The notes beneath the pieces were generated by a model that was not told the DNA's origin, searched no databases, and saw only the letters and a list, made by a program, of their open reading frames with translations. A stretch of DNA of 36,002 bases from Lachnospiraceae bacterium (GTDB lineage Bacteria > Bacillota > Clostridia > Lachnospirales > Lachnospiraceae): contig JAGBOJ010000089.1 in assembly GCA_017633935.1 (NCBI GenBank), positions 1 to 36,002 of the forward strand, in the 5' to 3' direction. Positions 1 to 8,070 of the stretch are shown here, one piece after another (position 1 is the stretch's first letter; every line of letters begins with the position of its first letter). The translations under genes and the position numbers were made by a program.

Positions 1-7
1 CATATCC

Positions 8-784
8 TCAGAAAAACCGGAGGCACTCCGGCAGCTTTTCTACACCCCTTGAACGGCACACAGCAGACGAGGGACCCTTGTATGAAAGCGGCCTGCCCGC
101 CGTGTCAGTTACGGTGCAGCCTGCCTCTGATGCAATAAGTGCGGCTGCCGCATAGTCCCAAAGCTGGATCTTAAGTTCAAAGTAAAGTGCGCATTTTCCG
201 ACGGCAACACAGCACATATCCCATGCGGCAGTCCCCGATCTTCTTAGATCCACGCACATGGGAAGCAGCTTTTTTGCTATCTCAAAGGTCTTTTCAGGAA
301 GTCCCTCATAATAGGGAGCCGTCCCGAAAACCGCAAGGCTTTCATTTAACGGAGCATCAGAGGATACTATCCTCTCACCGTTTAAGTAAGCTCCCTCTCC
401 GGCCTTTGCCGAAAACATCATATCATCATAGGGATTATATACGACTCCGATATACGGGCTTCCGTCCTTCAGCAACGCGATCGATACGACAGAGGGTCTG
501 TATTCAAAAATAAAATTTGAAGTCCCGTCTATAGGGTCAAGCACAAAGCAGTAACCGCTTTCCATCTTTGATGAAAAAACATCCTGCCCATCCTCTTCAC
601 CAAGAAAGGAGGCATCGGGGATCACGTCCTTAAGCCTTTCAATGAGAAATGACTGTATCCTTTCATCGGTTTCGGTGCAGAAATTGGCGTGCCCCGACTT
701 TTCCATGACCTTCGGTCTCTTTGCCGACAGCATAATACTGCCGGCTTCCTTTGCAATCTTAGCAATATCTCTTACTGTATCCAT
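8..784 (-). CDS. Inositol monophosphatase family protein
   Basis: The 258-residue product belongs to the Mg2+-dependent, Li+-sensitive phosphatase family that includes inositol-1-phosphatase and the 3'(2'),5'-bisphosphate nucleotidase CysQ. The family's metal-binding motifs are visible in order: GEED at about residues 62-65, DPIDGTSNF at 83-91 (canonical form DPIDGTTNF), and WDYAAAALIASEAG towards the C-terminus, the usual WDxAA block. Length is normal for the family and the stop codon lies just inside the window, so the gene is complete. The protein should be soluble and cytoplasmic. The ATG start has only a weak ribosome site upstream (AAAAAGG, distant). The next gene upstream on the same strand is 120 bases away, so co-transcription is possible but not shown. 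Sequence alone does not separate inositol phosphate, PAP or another sugar phosphate as substrate. Confidence 0.88.
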   Translation of the reverse strand: MDTVRDIAKIAKEAGSIMLSAKRPKVMEKSGHANFCTETDERIQSFLIERLKDVIPDASFLGEEDGQDVFSSKMESGYCFVLDPIDGTSNFIFEYRPSVVSIALLKDGSPYIGVVYNPYDDMMFSAKAGEGAYLNGERIVSSDAPLNESLAVFGTAPYYEGLPEKTFEIAKKLLPMCVDLRRSGTAAWDMCCVAVGKCALYFELKIQLWDYAAAALIASEAGCTVTDTAGRPLSYKGPSSAVCRSRGVEKLPECLRFF

Positions 785-904
785 AATTCTTTCACTAACC
801 TTTTTAAACGATCTTTATTATCAATTGTCCTGTAAATAAGAAACGGATCGATTCGTTTCCCGTGAATTCCGAAAAAATGTGAAATAACAGATCCTTAATG
901 AATG

Positions 905-1696
905 TCAGATAAGCTCATAATGCTTAAGGGCATTCATGATCCCGTCTTCAAGCAGGTCGGTGGTCACATGATCCGCGTATTCTTTTGCCGCTGCAGTCCC
1001 GTTTCCCATAACGATGGCTGTGCCTGCATCTATCAGCATTTCCCTGTCGTTAATGCTGTCCCCGAAAGCATAGGTGTCACTTATATCGGCTCCCAAAAGC
1101 TCACAGACCTCTTTGATCCCCGTCCCCTTGCTGAAGCCCTTCGGAACCACCTCCATAACCACATTATTATGGATTATGCTGTAATATTCATCACCGATCT
1201 CCTTCATATATGAATCCGTGTCACATCCGAAGATAGAGCACGAAAATTTCTGGATATCATACTGCATCCCGGAAGCTATCGGTTTTAAGTCCTCCTGCAG
1301 CTCTCTTGCGATCTTTTCCACATAATATCCGTCATTGGGGTCTCCGGCATATTCTTCGACATTGGCGTAGATATAACGGCTTCCTTCAAGGATAAGCTTT
1401 ATACCGTGACCGTTCGAAATACTGATTATCCTTTCGACCTCTTCCTGCTCAAAATTCCGGTAAAATATCGTCCTGCCGTTATACTCTATCATCGTGCCGC
1501 ATCCCGAGATTATCCCGTCAAAGTTAAGTGAGAGGAGATTTTCTTCCCTGATAAAAGCCCTGCTCCTTCCGGAATTCATAAAGATAAGATGCCCGTTTTC
1601 TCTGGCAAGTCTTAAAGCCTTAACCGTACTTTCGGGAATATAATTGTTATAATCCCACAGAGTTCCGTCTATATCGAAGAAAAGCAGCTTTTTCAT
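905..1696 (-). CDS. Cof-type HAD-IIB family hydrolase
   Basis: A 263-residue haloacid-dehalogenase phosphatase. Motif I is DIDGT at residues 8-12 (nucleophile D8, general acid D10), and the motif IV region reads GDSINDREML near residue 217, the GDxxND pattern of the Cof subfamily. Between them lies the large C2B cap domain that defines subclass IIB. Such enzymes dephosphorylate sugar phosphates, nucleotides or cofactors such as pyridoxal phosphate and FMN, and the specific substrate cannot be read from sequence. The ATG overlaps the stop of the upstream MATE gene by four bases (ATGA), which implies translational coupling and a shared transcript. Length and motifs are normal for the family. 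Confidence 0.9.
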   Translation of the reverse strand: MKKLLFFDIDGTLWDYNNYIPESTVKALRLARENGHLIFMNSGRSRAFIREENLLSLNFDGIISGCGTMIEYNGRTIFYRNFEQEEVERIISISNGHGIKLILEGSRYIYANVEEYAGDPNDGYYVEKIARELQEDLKPIASGMQYDIQKFSCSIFGCDTDSYMKEIGDEYYSIIHNNVVMEVVPKGFSKGTGIKEVCELLGADISDTYAFGDSINDREMLIDAGTAIVMGNGTAAAKEYADHVTTDLLEDGIMNALKHYELI

Positions 1697-3045
1697 GCAG
1701 TCTTACCTCTTTTTTTCCTTATATCCTTCATTACAAATCTGTACAGTATAAACGATGCGACCCCTGCTATGAACCACGCCGCAGGATCAGCCCCCACTGC
1801 AAGCTCGTAGCTGTGAAGCCGCATTGCAAGAAGGGCGGTGATAAGCCTTGCAAAAAATTCTATGATCCCAAGTGACATCGCGGTAAGAGAGTATCCGCAG
1901 CCCTGCATTGAGTTTCTGTATATAAATATCATCGCAAGCGGGATATAAAATACCACGCTTATATAAATGTAGGTTTTTCCCCAGGGCAGAAGCTCTGCAA
2001 GGCTGACACTCGATGAGAAGAATATCGACATCAGATACGGCAGGCATAAAACGGCTATCACTGCCGAAACTATGGAATAGACTACCATTATCTTCATCGC
2101 ATCCCATGTTCCCCTGTCTACCCTTTCAAGATCGCCCCTGCCGTAATTCTGTCCGGTATAGGCGGCCATCGTCTGTCCGAGCGCCATCATTCCCTGTGTC
2201 AGCAGATTCTGAACCTTGCTTGCTGCCGTAAACCCGGCAACAGCCACGGAACCGAACATATTGATGGCAGTCTGCATTATCATCGTACCGCCTGCCGTGA
2301 TACCAAACTGCAGTCCCATCGGCAGGCCTATCGAAAGCATACTCTTAGTATACCCCGGGTCTATCCTCCAATGCTCTTTTTTCGGAGTGAGTACGGGAAT
2401 TTTGTTAATTATGTAAACCACGCATAATATCGCCGATATCCCCTGTGATACATCGGTCGCCCATGCTGCTCCGGCAACACCCATTTTCAGGTTGATTATG
2501 AAAAAGAGATCCAGCACTATATTTAGGAGAGCCGACAGGATCAAAAAGAAAAGAGGTATCCTGCTGTTCCCTATGGCACGGAGCAGGGACGAAAAGAGAT
2601 TATAATACACTATTGTGACGATCCCGCCGCAGATCACGGTAATATAGCTGTAGGCGTCTGCAAATATATCCTCCGGCGTGTTCATTATCCTAAGCAGCCA
2701 GTTCATGGAAAGCAGGCTGACGGCAGTAAGGGTCACGACTATTATACCTGCAAGGATGATGCTGTTTGCCGCAGTCTTCTGTGTCGCCTCCCTGTCTCCC
2801 GCACCGAATTTCTGACTGGTAAGCACGGTAAAGCCCGTGGTCACCCCGCTTGCAAGCCCTATCACAAGGAACATTATGGTTCCCGTGGAACCGACCGCCG
2901 CAAGCGCATTTGCACCGACGAATTTCCCCACGATAACAGCATCCACCATATTGTAAAACTGCTGGAATATGTTGCCTAAAAAAAGCGGCATCATAAATTT
3001 CAGAATTATTGTGAGGGGTCTTCCCTCCGTCATATTGTTTTCCAT
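1693..3045 (-). CDS. MATE family efflux transporter
   Basis: A 450-residue, very hydrophobic protein with about twelve predicted membrane segments in the two six-helix bundles of the multidrug and toxic compound extrusion family. The N-terminus (TEGRPLTIILKFMMPLFLGN, then QQFYNMVDAVIVGKFVG) is the typical start of a clostridial MATE protein. The second half repeats the pattern with LSIGLPMGLQFG. These cytoplasmic-membrane exporters move cationic drugs or metabolites out by exchange with Na+ or H+. A good ribosome site (AGGGGAG) lies upstream of the ATG. The gene overlaps the downstream HAD phosphatase by four bases, so the two are probably made together, though the pairing gives no clear clue to the substrate. 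Confidence 0.93.
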   Translation of the reverse strand: MENNMTEGRPLTIILKFMMPLFLGNIFQQFYNMVDAVIVGKFVGANALAAVGSTGTIMFLVIGLASGVTTGFTVLTSQKFGAGDREATQKTAANSIILAGIIVVTLTAVSLLSMNWLLRIMNTPEDIFADAYSYITVICGGIVTIVYYNLFSSLLRAIGNSRIPLFFLILSALLNIVLDLFFIINLKMGVAGAAWATDVSQGISAILCVVYIINKIPVLTPKKEHWRIDPGYTKSMLSIGLPMGLQFGITAGGTMIMQTAINMFGSVAVAGFTAASKVQNLLTQGMMALGQTMAAYTGQNYGRGDLERVDRGTWDAMKIMVVYSIVSAVIAVLCLPYLMSIFFSSSVSLAELLPWGKTYIYISVVFYIPLAMIFIYRNSMQGCGYSLTAMSLGIIEFFARLITALLAMRLHSYELAVGADPAAWFIAGVASFILYRFVMKDIRKKRGKTA

Positions 3046-3194
3046 AACTGCTCCCCTGAATTACTGCCGATCATTAAAAAAAGTATTAAAGCCCCTTTGT
3101 ATTCAAGCCGAATCAAATCGTAACATATCACAGAATTTTACTGACTTCAATATGTTTTTTTACATACTTGAACACACTTTAAATTAATGGATAT

Positions 3195-3229
3195 ATGTCA
3201 GGGTCAAAAGGTGCTTTAGCACCTGACAT
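3195..3229. repeat. Hairpin-forming intergenic repeat, copy 1
   Basis: ATGTCAGG (3195-3202) pairs exactly with CCTGACAT (3222-3229). An alternative nested hairpin AGGTGC-TTTA-GCACCT occupies 3209-3224. The left 18 bases match positions 3286-3303 at 17 of 18 positions. No T-run follows, so it is not an ordinary terminator. It could be a regulator binding site, a mobile intergenic repeat or an RNA element; the sequence does not decide. Confidence 0.55.
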
Positions 3230-3256
3230 CACGGATATATTAAAGATGTTTATTCC

Positions 3257-3284
3257 TTTACTTGATCCTTATTTATGATAAAAT
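3257..3284 (+). promoter_or_regulatory. Possible promoter of the SbcD/YhaN-like pair
   Basis: TTTACT (3257-3262), a 16-base spacer and TAAAAT (3279-3284) resemble a vegetative promoter, each hexamer a fair but imperfect match. The predicted start near 3291 lies inside repeat copy 2. Evidence is sequence resemblance only. Confidence 0.3.
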
Positions 3285-3285
3285 G

Positions 3286-3315
3286 ATGTCATGGTCAAAA
3301 GGTCACAAAAGACAT
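3286..3315. repeat. Hairpin-forming intergenic repeat, copy 2 (degenerate)
   Basis: The first 18 bases repeat copy 1 with one mismatch, and the arm ATGTC (3286-3290) pairs with GACAT (3311-3315). The middle is shorter than in copy 1 and the nested hairpin is lost. It starts directly after the candidate -10 box of the rightward gene pair, so it would lie around the transcription start. Confidence 0.5.
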
Positions 3316-3389
3316 GCTTGCATGGCTTTTAACATTATGCGCAGGTTTTACGAACAGCTTCCAAACAGAAGAGACAGGGGAAAGGGATA

Positions 3390-4487
3390 ATGAAGATCAT
3401 CCATTGTGCGGATCTGCATCTGGATTCGAGATTAAACACAAATCTTTCGGCTGAAAAAGCGAAGGAGAGAAAAGCCGAGCTTTTGGACACTTTTATAAGG
3501 CTTTCCGACTATGCCGAAGAAAACGGGGTCAAAGCGGTCATAATAGCGGGAGACCTTTTTGATAAAAAGAATGTGTCGCTGCACGCAAGGAATACGGTTT
3601 ACGGTATCATGGAGCGACATCCAGACATCTCATATCTGTATTTAAGAGGAAATCATGATGTTAGCGCACAGGGGGCACATCCCAAAAATCTTCGTATGTT
3701 CGGAAACGGGTGGACATATTACGGACTGCCGATAGATGACAGGAAGAATGTGATAATCGCGGGAATTGAGCTCAATGATGAAAACTCATCCGATATATAC
3801 GCTGCTCTGGAGCTACGCGCGGAGGATATAAACATAGTAACCCTTCACGGGCAGATAGGCGATTACGCCTTAAAAAGCAGACCGGAGATGATAAACATAC
3901 ACGGATTAAAAAACAAGAGTATAGATTATCTTGCTCTTGGACATATACATGAGCATAAGACAGGCAAGCTTCCTCCGAGGGGGGAATACGTCTACCCGGG
4001 ATGTCTTGAAGGCAGGGGATTTGATGAATGCGGAGTACACGGGTTTGAGTTAATAGATATTGATGAGAGGGAATTTACACTCACTCACAAATTTATCCCG
4101 TTTGCCAAAAGGACCGTTCATGAGGTAAGAGTGGATGTAAGCGGAGTCATGACCACGGTGGAGATAGGGGATCTGGTTCGTTCCGCCCTTACTGACAGGG
4201 GGATATCATCTGACGATATGGTAAAGATCGTACTTACCGGGAAAGTGGATGTGGAATGTGAAAAGGACCCCGAGCAGGTAAGGCAGAGATTTGAAAACGA
4301 TTATTATTTCTTAAAGGTAAGCGATGAGACCGGACTTGCAGTCGACTATGTCAGCTTCGGCAGGGATGCGTCACTGAAGGGTGAATTTGTAAGGATAGTA
4401 CAGTCTGATGAGTTATTGAGCGAGGAAAGAAAGTCGGCGATCATAAGATGCGGCATACAGGCTCTTTCGGGGGAGGAATGGCAGTGA
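3390..4487 (+). CDS. SbcD/YhaO-like metallophosphoesterase (DNA exonuclease)
   Basis: A 365-residue calcineurin-type phosphoesterase of the Mre11/SbcD/YhaO group. The five metal-binding blocks are visible in order: DLH at 8-10, GD at 54-55, GNHD at 87-90, a His in TLHGQ near 152, and GHIHEHK near 183. It should form a nuclease complex with the ATPase encoded directly downstream, whose gene it overlaps by ten bases. Such complexes process DNA ends or hairpins in the cytoplasm. The C-terminal third fits the family's capping and ATPase-docking region. The ATG has a good ribosome site (GGGGAAAGGG). I avoid the name sbcD because the partner resembles YhaN in layout rather than classical SbcC. Confidence 0.85.
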   Translation: MKIIHCADLHLDSRLNTNLSAEKAKERKAELLDTFIRLSDYAEENGVKAVIIAGDLFDKKNVSLHARNTVYGIMERHPDISYLYLRGNHDVSAQGAHPKNLRMFGNGWTYYGLPIDDRKNVIIAGIELNDENSSDIYAALELRAEDINIVTLHGQIGDYALKSRPEMINIHGLKNKSIDYLALGHIHEHKTGKLPPRGEYVYPGCLEGRGFDECGVHGFELIDIDEREFTLTHKFIPFAKRTVHEVRVDVSGVMTTVEIGDLVRSALTDRGISSDDMVKIVLTGKVDVECEKDPEQVRQRFENDYYFLKVSDETGLAVDYVSFGRDASLKGEFVRIVQSDELLSEERKSAIIRCGIQALSGEEWQ

Positions 4488-6823
4488 AGCTGATAAGTCT
4501 GCATATAGAAAATTTCGGTGTGTTTAAGGATTATACCTATCTCTTTAAGGATGGGATAAATACGATAGTACATGAAAACGGATGGGGTAAGAGTACGCTG
4601 GCCGCGTTTATAAGGGTCATGTTTTACGGCTTTGATAACGAGGGCAAGCGGAGCGAGATTGAAAACGAAAGGAAGAAGTTCTATCCGTGGCAGGGCGGTG
4701 CCTACGGCGGTATGCTCACCTTTGAAGCCGGAGGAAAGGCTTACCGTATCGAAAGAAATTTTAACGATAAAAAGGAAGGCACATTTGCGCTCTATGACGC
4801 CCATACAAATCTTTTGTCCCGGGATTATTCGGAAAATATAGGTGAAGAGCTCTTCGGGATAGATGCTGTCTCATTTGAAAGGACCGCATTTATAGCCCAG
4901 CAGGACTGTATCACGGAGGTTACAAGCGCGATAAACGCAAAAATAGGAAATATCGCGGAAAATACGGCGGATATGGGGCAGTATGAGGAGGTACAGTTAA
5001 GGCTTAAAAAGGAGGCGGACAGTCTGACTCCTTCAAGAAAGACCGGAGCAATAGCAAGGCTTAAGGATGATATAGCCTTAAAGGAGGCGCGGATCACGCC
5101 CCGGGCACAGCGTGAGGCACACAGAGCCGACATAGCCTCGCAGATGACAAGGCTTACCGAATTAAAAGAGGAAAATTCAAGACGCATTAAAAATATACAG
5201 GAGGATATGAAGAAGGTTTCCGCCATAAAGGATATGCAGACGAAAAAGGCGGAATATGAAAGGCTTAAGCAGGCGGCAGAGGATGCAGGAGCCCGTAAAG
5301 AGGAGCTGAAAAAGAGTTTTCCCGAAGGCGTGGCAGATGAGACGGAATTAAAGGAAATGCTTGAAAGCTCGGGTGAACTTTCCTCTTTTGAGCAGACAAT
5401 GAGGGATTTCAGGCTGAATGAGGAAGAGAGGCGGGAAGAAGAGAGGATCTATGATTATTATCCGAACGGATTTCCGGAGGATACGGAAATAAGCAGGCTC
5501 CTTACACTCTATAACGACAGCGGGGTCAGAAAAAACGCGCTGCCTTCAAAGAAAGCAAACCTGAGGCTGATGCAGGATGTAAAGGAGCAGGAGAGGAATA
5601 ATTCAGCCAGTGCGAATAAAGTAAAGCTTGCAGTGGGGATCATCTTTATTCTGGCTGCCGTTATCGCAGCAGCTTTCGGAATAACCGTTTACAAAGAAAG
5701 GTGGAGTGTGTCGATAGTATGCTTTGTAGCTGCCATTTTTGCCGTGGCAGCGGGTATAACGGCCCTTTTTACACGCCGGACCTATGAGGGAGGAAAGGAC
5801 AGCGGTGAGGAAGAGCTTAAAAAGGGCATTGAAGAGGATGAGGCATTTATTAAAAAGACCGGTGAGGCTGTGAGTGCCTTTCTTGAAAGGCTTGGAGAAA
5901 AGGAGCCCGAAGACGGAAATCTTGCCGTGATCTTTGACAGGGTAAGGGAAGATAAAAGAAAGTCAATGGAATTTGCAAAAAGGCGCGAAAGATTCGATGA
6001 AGCCCATGAAGGCAGGAAGAAGCTGAAAGCCCGTATAAATGCTTTCCTGAAAAAATGCGGGGAAGAGGATAGTGATGATCCCGTATCAAAGCTTCACAAT
6101 GTAAGGGACAGATTAAAGGAGCTTAAGGAAGCCGAAAGGAGCCTTTCGGAGCGGGAGAGGGAATTTGAGAGCTTTTGCGAAGAAAATGACACGGAGAAAT
6201 TAAAGGAGGATATAAAGGAGCCGGACAGGTCCATGGAAGAGCTGCATTCGGAGTTTGACATGCTTCAGAGGGAGAGCGAGGAGCTTTCGGATAAATATAA
6301 AAGCTATGAGGATGAGCTTGATGCCTGCGATGAAGAGCTTTCGGATATAGAATCAGACGAGGAGCAGCTTGAGGAAATGAGGGAACGCTTAAGGGAGCTC
6401 CAGTACAGATATGATATCATTTGTGACACGAGGGATTATCTGGAAAAGGCAAAGGTCAGCTTTTCGGCAAAATACATGGAGCCGATAAAAAGAGCCTTTG
6501 ATAAATATTACAGCGTCCTTTCGGGTGACGACGGGAGAGAGTATGAGCTTGACGCAAATCTTAACATAAAAGTGATAAGCCGCGGAAAAAGCCGTGATAC
6601 CGGCTTTTTGAGCGGAGGCTACCAGGATCTTGTCGGTCTTTGCCGGAGGATGGCAATGATCGAGGCAATGTATGAGGATGAAAAGCCGTTCCTTATCTTA
6701 GACGATCCCTTCGTAAATCTCGACAATGACAGGGTAAGAGGCGGCATAAACGTATTAAAGAAGATCTCGGATTCGTATCAGATAATCTACTTTACCTGTC
6801 ACGAAAGCAGGACAGCGGGGTAA
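4478..6823 (+). CDS. YhaN/SbcC-like AAA ATPase with coiled coil and two membrane segments
   Basis: A 781-residue SMC/Rad50-type ATPase, partner of the preceding nuclease. I place the start at the ATG at 4478: GGGGGAGGA precedes it and the family N-terminus (LISLHIENFGVFKDY) follows directly. An upstream in-frame ATG would add ten residues without a good ribosome site. Walker A reads NGWGKST near residue 35. The C-terminal half of the ATPase has the signature LSGGYQDL and Walker B FLILDDPFVNLD. The interior is highly charged coiled coil, interrupted at about residues 382-432 by two hydrophobic helices (VGIIFILAAVIAAAFGI and IVCFVAAIFAVAAGI), so the protein is probably membrane-anchored. The gene ends six bases from the convergent dapL, with no terminator visible between them. 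Confidence 0.85.
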   Translation: MAVKLISLHIENFGVFKDYTYLFKDGINTIVHENGWGKSTLAAFIRVMFYGFDNEGKRSEIENERKKFYPWQGGAYGGMLTFEAGGKAYRIERNFNDKKEGTFALYDAHTNLLSRDYSENIGEELFGIDAVSFERTAFIAQQDCITEVTSAINAKIGNIAENTADMGQYEEVQLRLKKEADSLTPSRKTGAIARLKDDIALKEARITPRAQREAHRADIASQMTRLTELKEENSRRIKNIQEDMKKVSAIKDMQTKKAEYERLKQAAEDAGARKEELKKSFPEGVADETELKEMLESSGELSSFEQTMRDFRLNEEERREEERIYDYYPNGFPEDTEISRLLTLYNDSGVRKNALPSKKANLRLMQDVKEQERNNSASANKVKLAVGIIFILAAVIAAAFGITVYKERWSVSIVCFVAAIFAVAAGITALFTRRTYEGGKDSGEEELKKGIEEDEAFIKKTGEAVSAFLERLGEKEPEDGNLAVIFDRVREDKRKSMEFAKRRERFDEAHEGRKKLKARINAFLKKCGEEDSDDPVSKLHNVRDRLKELKEAERSLSEREREFESFCEENDTEKLKEDIKEPDRSMEELHSEFDMLQRESEELSDKYKSYEDELDACDEELSDIESDEEQLEEMRERLRELQYRYDIICDTRDYLEKAKVSFSAKYMEPIKRAFDKYYSVLSGDDGREYELDANLNIKVISRGKSRDTGFLSGGYQDLVGLCRRMAMIEAMYEDEKPFLILDDPFVNLDNDRVRGGINVLKKISDSYQIIYFTCHESRTAG

Positions 6824-6829
6824 TATATA

Positions 6830-8047
6830 TCACATTTTTCCGATCCTTCTTAATGCTTCTTTTGTATCATCGTGCTTTCCGAAGGCTGTAAGACGGAAGT
6901 AATGCTCCCCCGAGGGACCGAAGCCCGAGCCCGGAGTTCCTACAACGTTCGCATTTTTAAGAAGCTTTTCAAAAAACTCCCAGCTTGTCATGGCATCGGG
7001 AGTTTTAAGCCAGATATAAGGGGCATTTATCCCTCCGTACACTTCATAGCCCATTTTTACAAGACCTTCTCTTATAAGACGGGCATTTTCCATATAATAG
7101 GCGACATTTTCCCTTATCTCCTTCTGACCCTCTTTTGAGTATACGGCATAGCCTGCCCTCTGCTGTATGTAGGGGGCACCGTTGAATTTTGTCCCGTGCC
7201 TTCTTTTCCAGAGATCGTAAAGATAAATACCGTCAGCGCTTTTTAAGGCTTTCGGAACTACGGTAAAGCCGAGTCTTACACCGGTAAAGCCGGCATTTTT
7301 GGAAAATGAGCGGATCTCGATGGCGGCATTTTTTGCGCCCCTGCACTCGTAGATCGAATGGGGAATATCCTTTTCGGTGATATACGCTTCATAGGCGGCA
7401 TCATAGATTATGACCGAATGATTTTCGTTTGCATAGTCCACCCATTTTTGAAGCTCTTCCCTATTCATTGCCGTGCCTGTGGGGTTATTGGGGGAGCAGA
7501 TGTATATGATGTCGGGTGTTTTTGAGGGCAGTCCGGGTGAGAAGCCGTTTTCTGCCGTGCAGGGAAGATATATGATATCTGACCACTTACCCGTGCTTTC
7601 ATCAAAGCTTCCGGTTCTTCCGGCCATCACGTTTGAGTCCACATAGACGGGATATACAGGGTCGCAGACCGCGATGATATTATCCCGCCCGAATATTTCC
7701 TGAATGTTTCCGGAGTCGCTTTTTGCACCGTCCGAAACAAAGATCTCATCGCTTTCTATATCGCAGCCGTATCTTAAATAGTCATTTTCGGCTATCGCCT
7801 TCCTTAAAAAATCATAGCCGAGATCCGGAGCATAGCCCTTAAAGCCCTCCGGAGTTTTTTGGGATTCCACTGCCTCGTGCAGCGCATTTATGACAGTCGG
7901 GGTAAGGGGTCTTGTAACATCACCGATCCCAAGGCTGATTATTTCCCTTCCGGGGTTTTCCGCCTTATATTCATTTACTTTTCCTGATATCTCCGCAAAA
8001 AGATACGATCCGCGAAGTGACAGATAATCCTTATTTACCGTAAACAT
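6830..8047 (-). CDS. dapL: LL-diaminopimelate aminotransferase
   Basis: A 405-residue fold-type I PLP enzyme. DapL converts tetrahydrodipicolinate plus glutamate directly to LL-diaminopimelate and 2-oxoglutarate, bypassing the acyl-blocked steps to lysine and peptidoglycan diaminopimelate. Visible signatures are the family N-terminus (YLFAEISGKVNEY, then ISLGIGDVTRPL), SPNNPTGT, and the cofactor lysine at about residue 250 in SFSKNAGFTGVRLGF. Ribosome site AGGAGG lies upstream of the ATG. It is the last gene of the leftward nitrogen operon, 23 bases after purF. Because its amino donor is glutamate, expression with the ammonium-assimilation genes makes sense. Distinguishing DapL from other class I aminotransferases is secure on the N-terminal and lysine-loop motifs. 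Confidence 0.93.
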   Translation of the reverse strand: MFTVNKDYLSLRGSYLFAEISGKVNEYKAENPGREIISLGIGDVTRPLTPTVINALHEAVESQKTPEGFKGYAPDLGYDFLRKAIAENDYLRYGCDIESDEIFVSDGAKSDSGNIQEIFGRDNIIAVCDPVYPVYVDSNVMAGRTGSFDESTGKWSDIIYLPCTAENGFSPGLPSKTPDIIYICSPNNPTGTAMNREELQKWVDYANENHSVIIYDAAYEAYITEKDIPHSIYECRGAKNAAIEIRSFSKNAGFTGVRLGFTVVPKALKSADGIYLYDLWKRRHGTKFNGAPYIQQRAGYAVYSKEGQKEIRENVAYYMENARLIREGLVKMGYEVYGGINAPYIWLKTPDAMTSWEFFEKLLKNANVVGTPGSGFGPSGEHYFRLTAFGKHDDTKEALRRIGKM

Positions 8048-8070
8048 CTTATTCCTCCTGAAAAAACCTT

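Larger units (their letters stand above)
3046..3389. other. Divergent intergenic region, MATE / SbcD-like gene
   Basis: A 344-base stretch without a credible gene between the leftward MATE unit and the rightward nuclease pair. It is AT-rich on the MATE side. It contains two related copies of a hairpin-forming sequence, a possible promoter for the rightward genes, and a leader of about 100 bases before the SbcD-like start. The rightward ribosome site is AGGGGAAAGGGAT just before the ATG at 3390. A short AATCGTAAC stretch near 3115-3123 resembles motifs in the other long intergenic regions of the window. Confidence 0.6.

Noticed and set aside
3195-3315. CRISPR array
   Set aside because: Only two imperfect copies, no regular spacers and no cas genes nearby.
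4346-4804. 152-codon minus-strand frame across the junction of the nuclease and ATPase genes
   Set aside because: It overlaps two well-supported genes, has no recognisable domain and no ribosome site.
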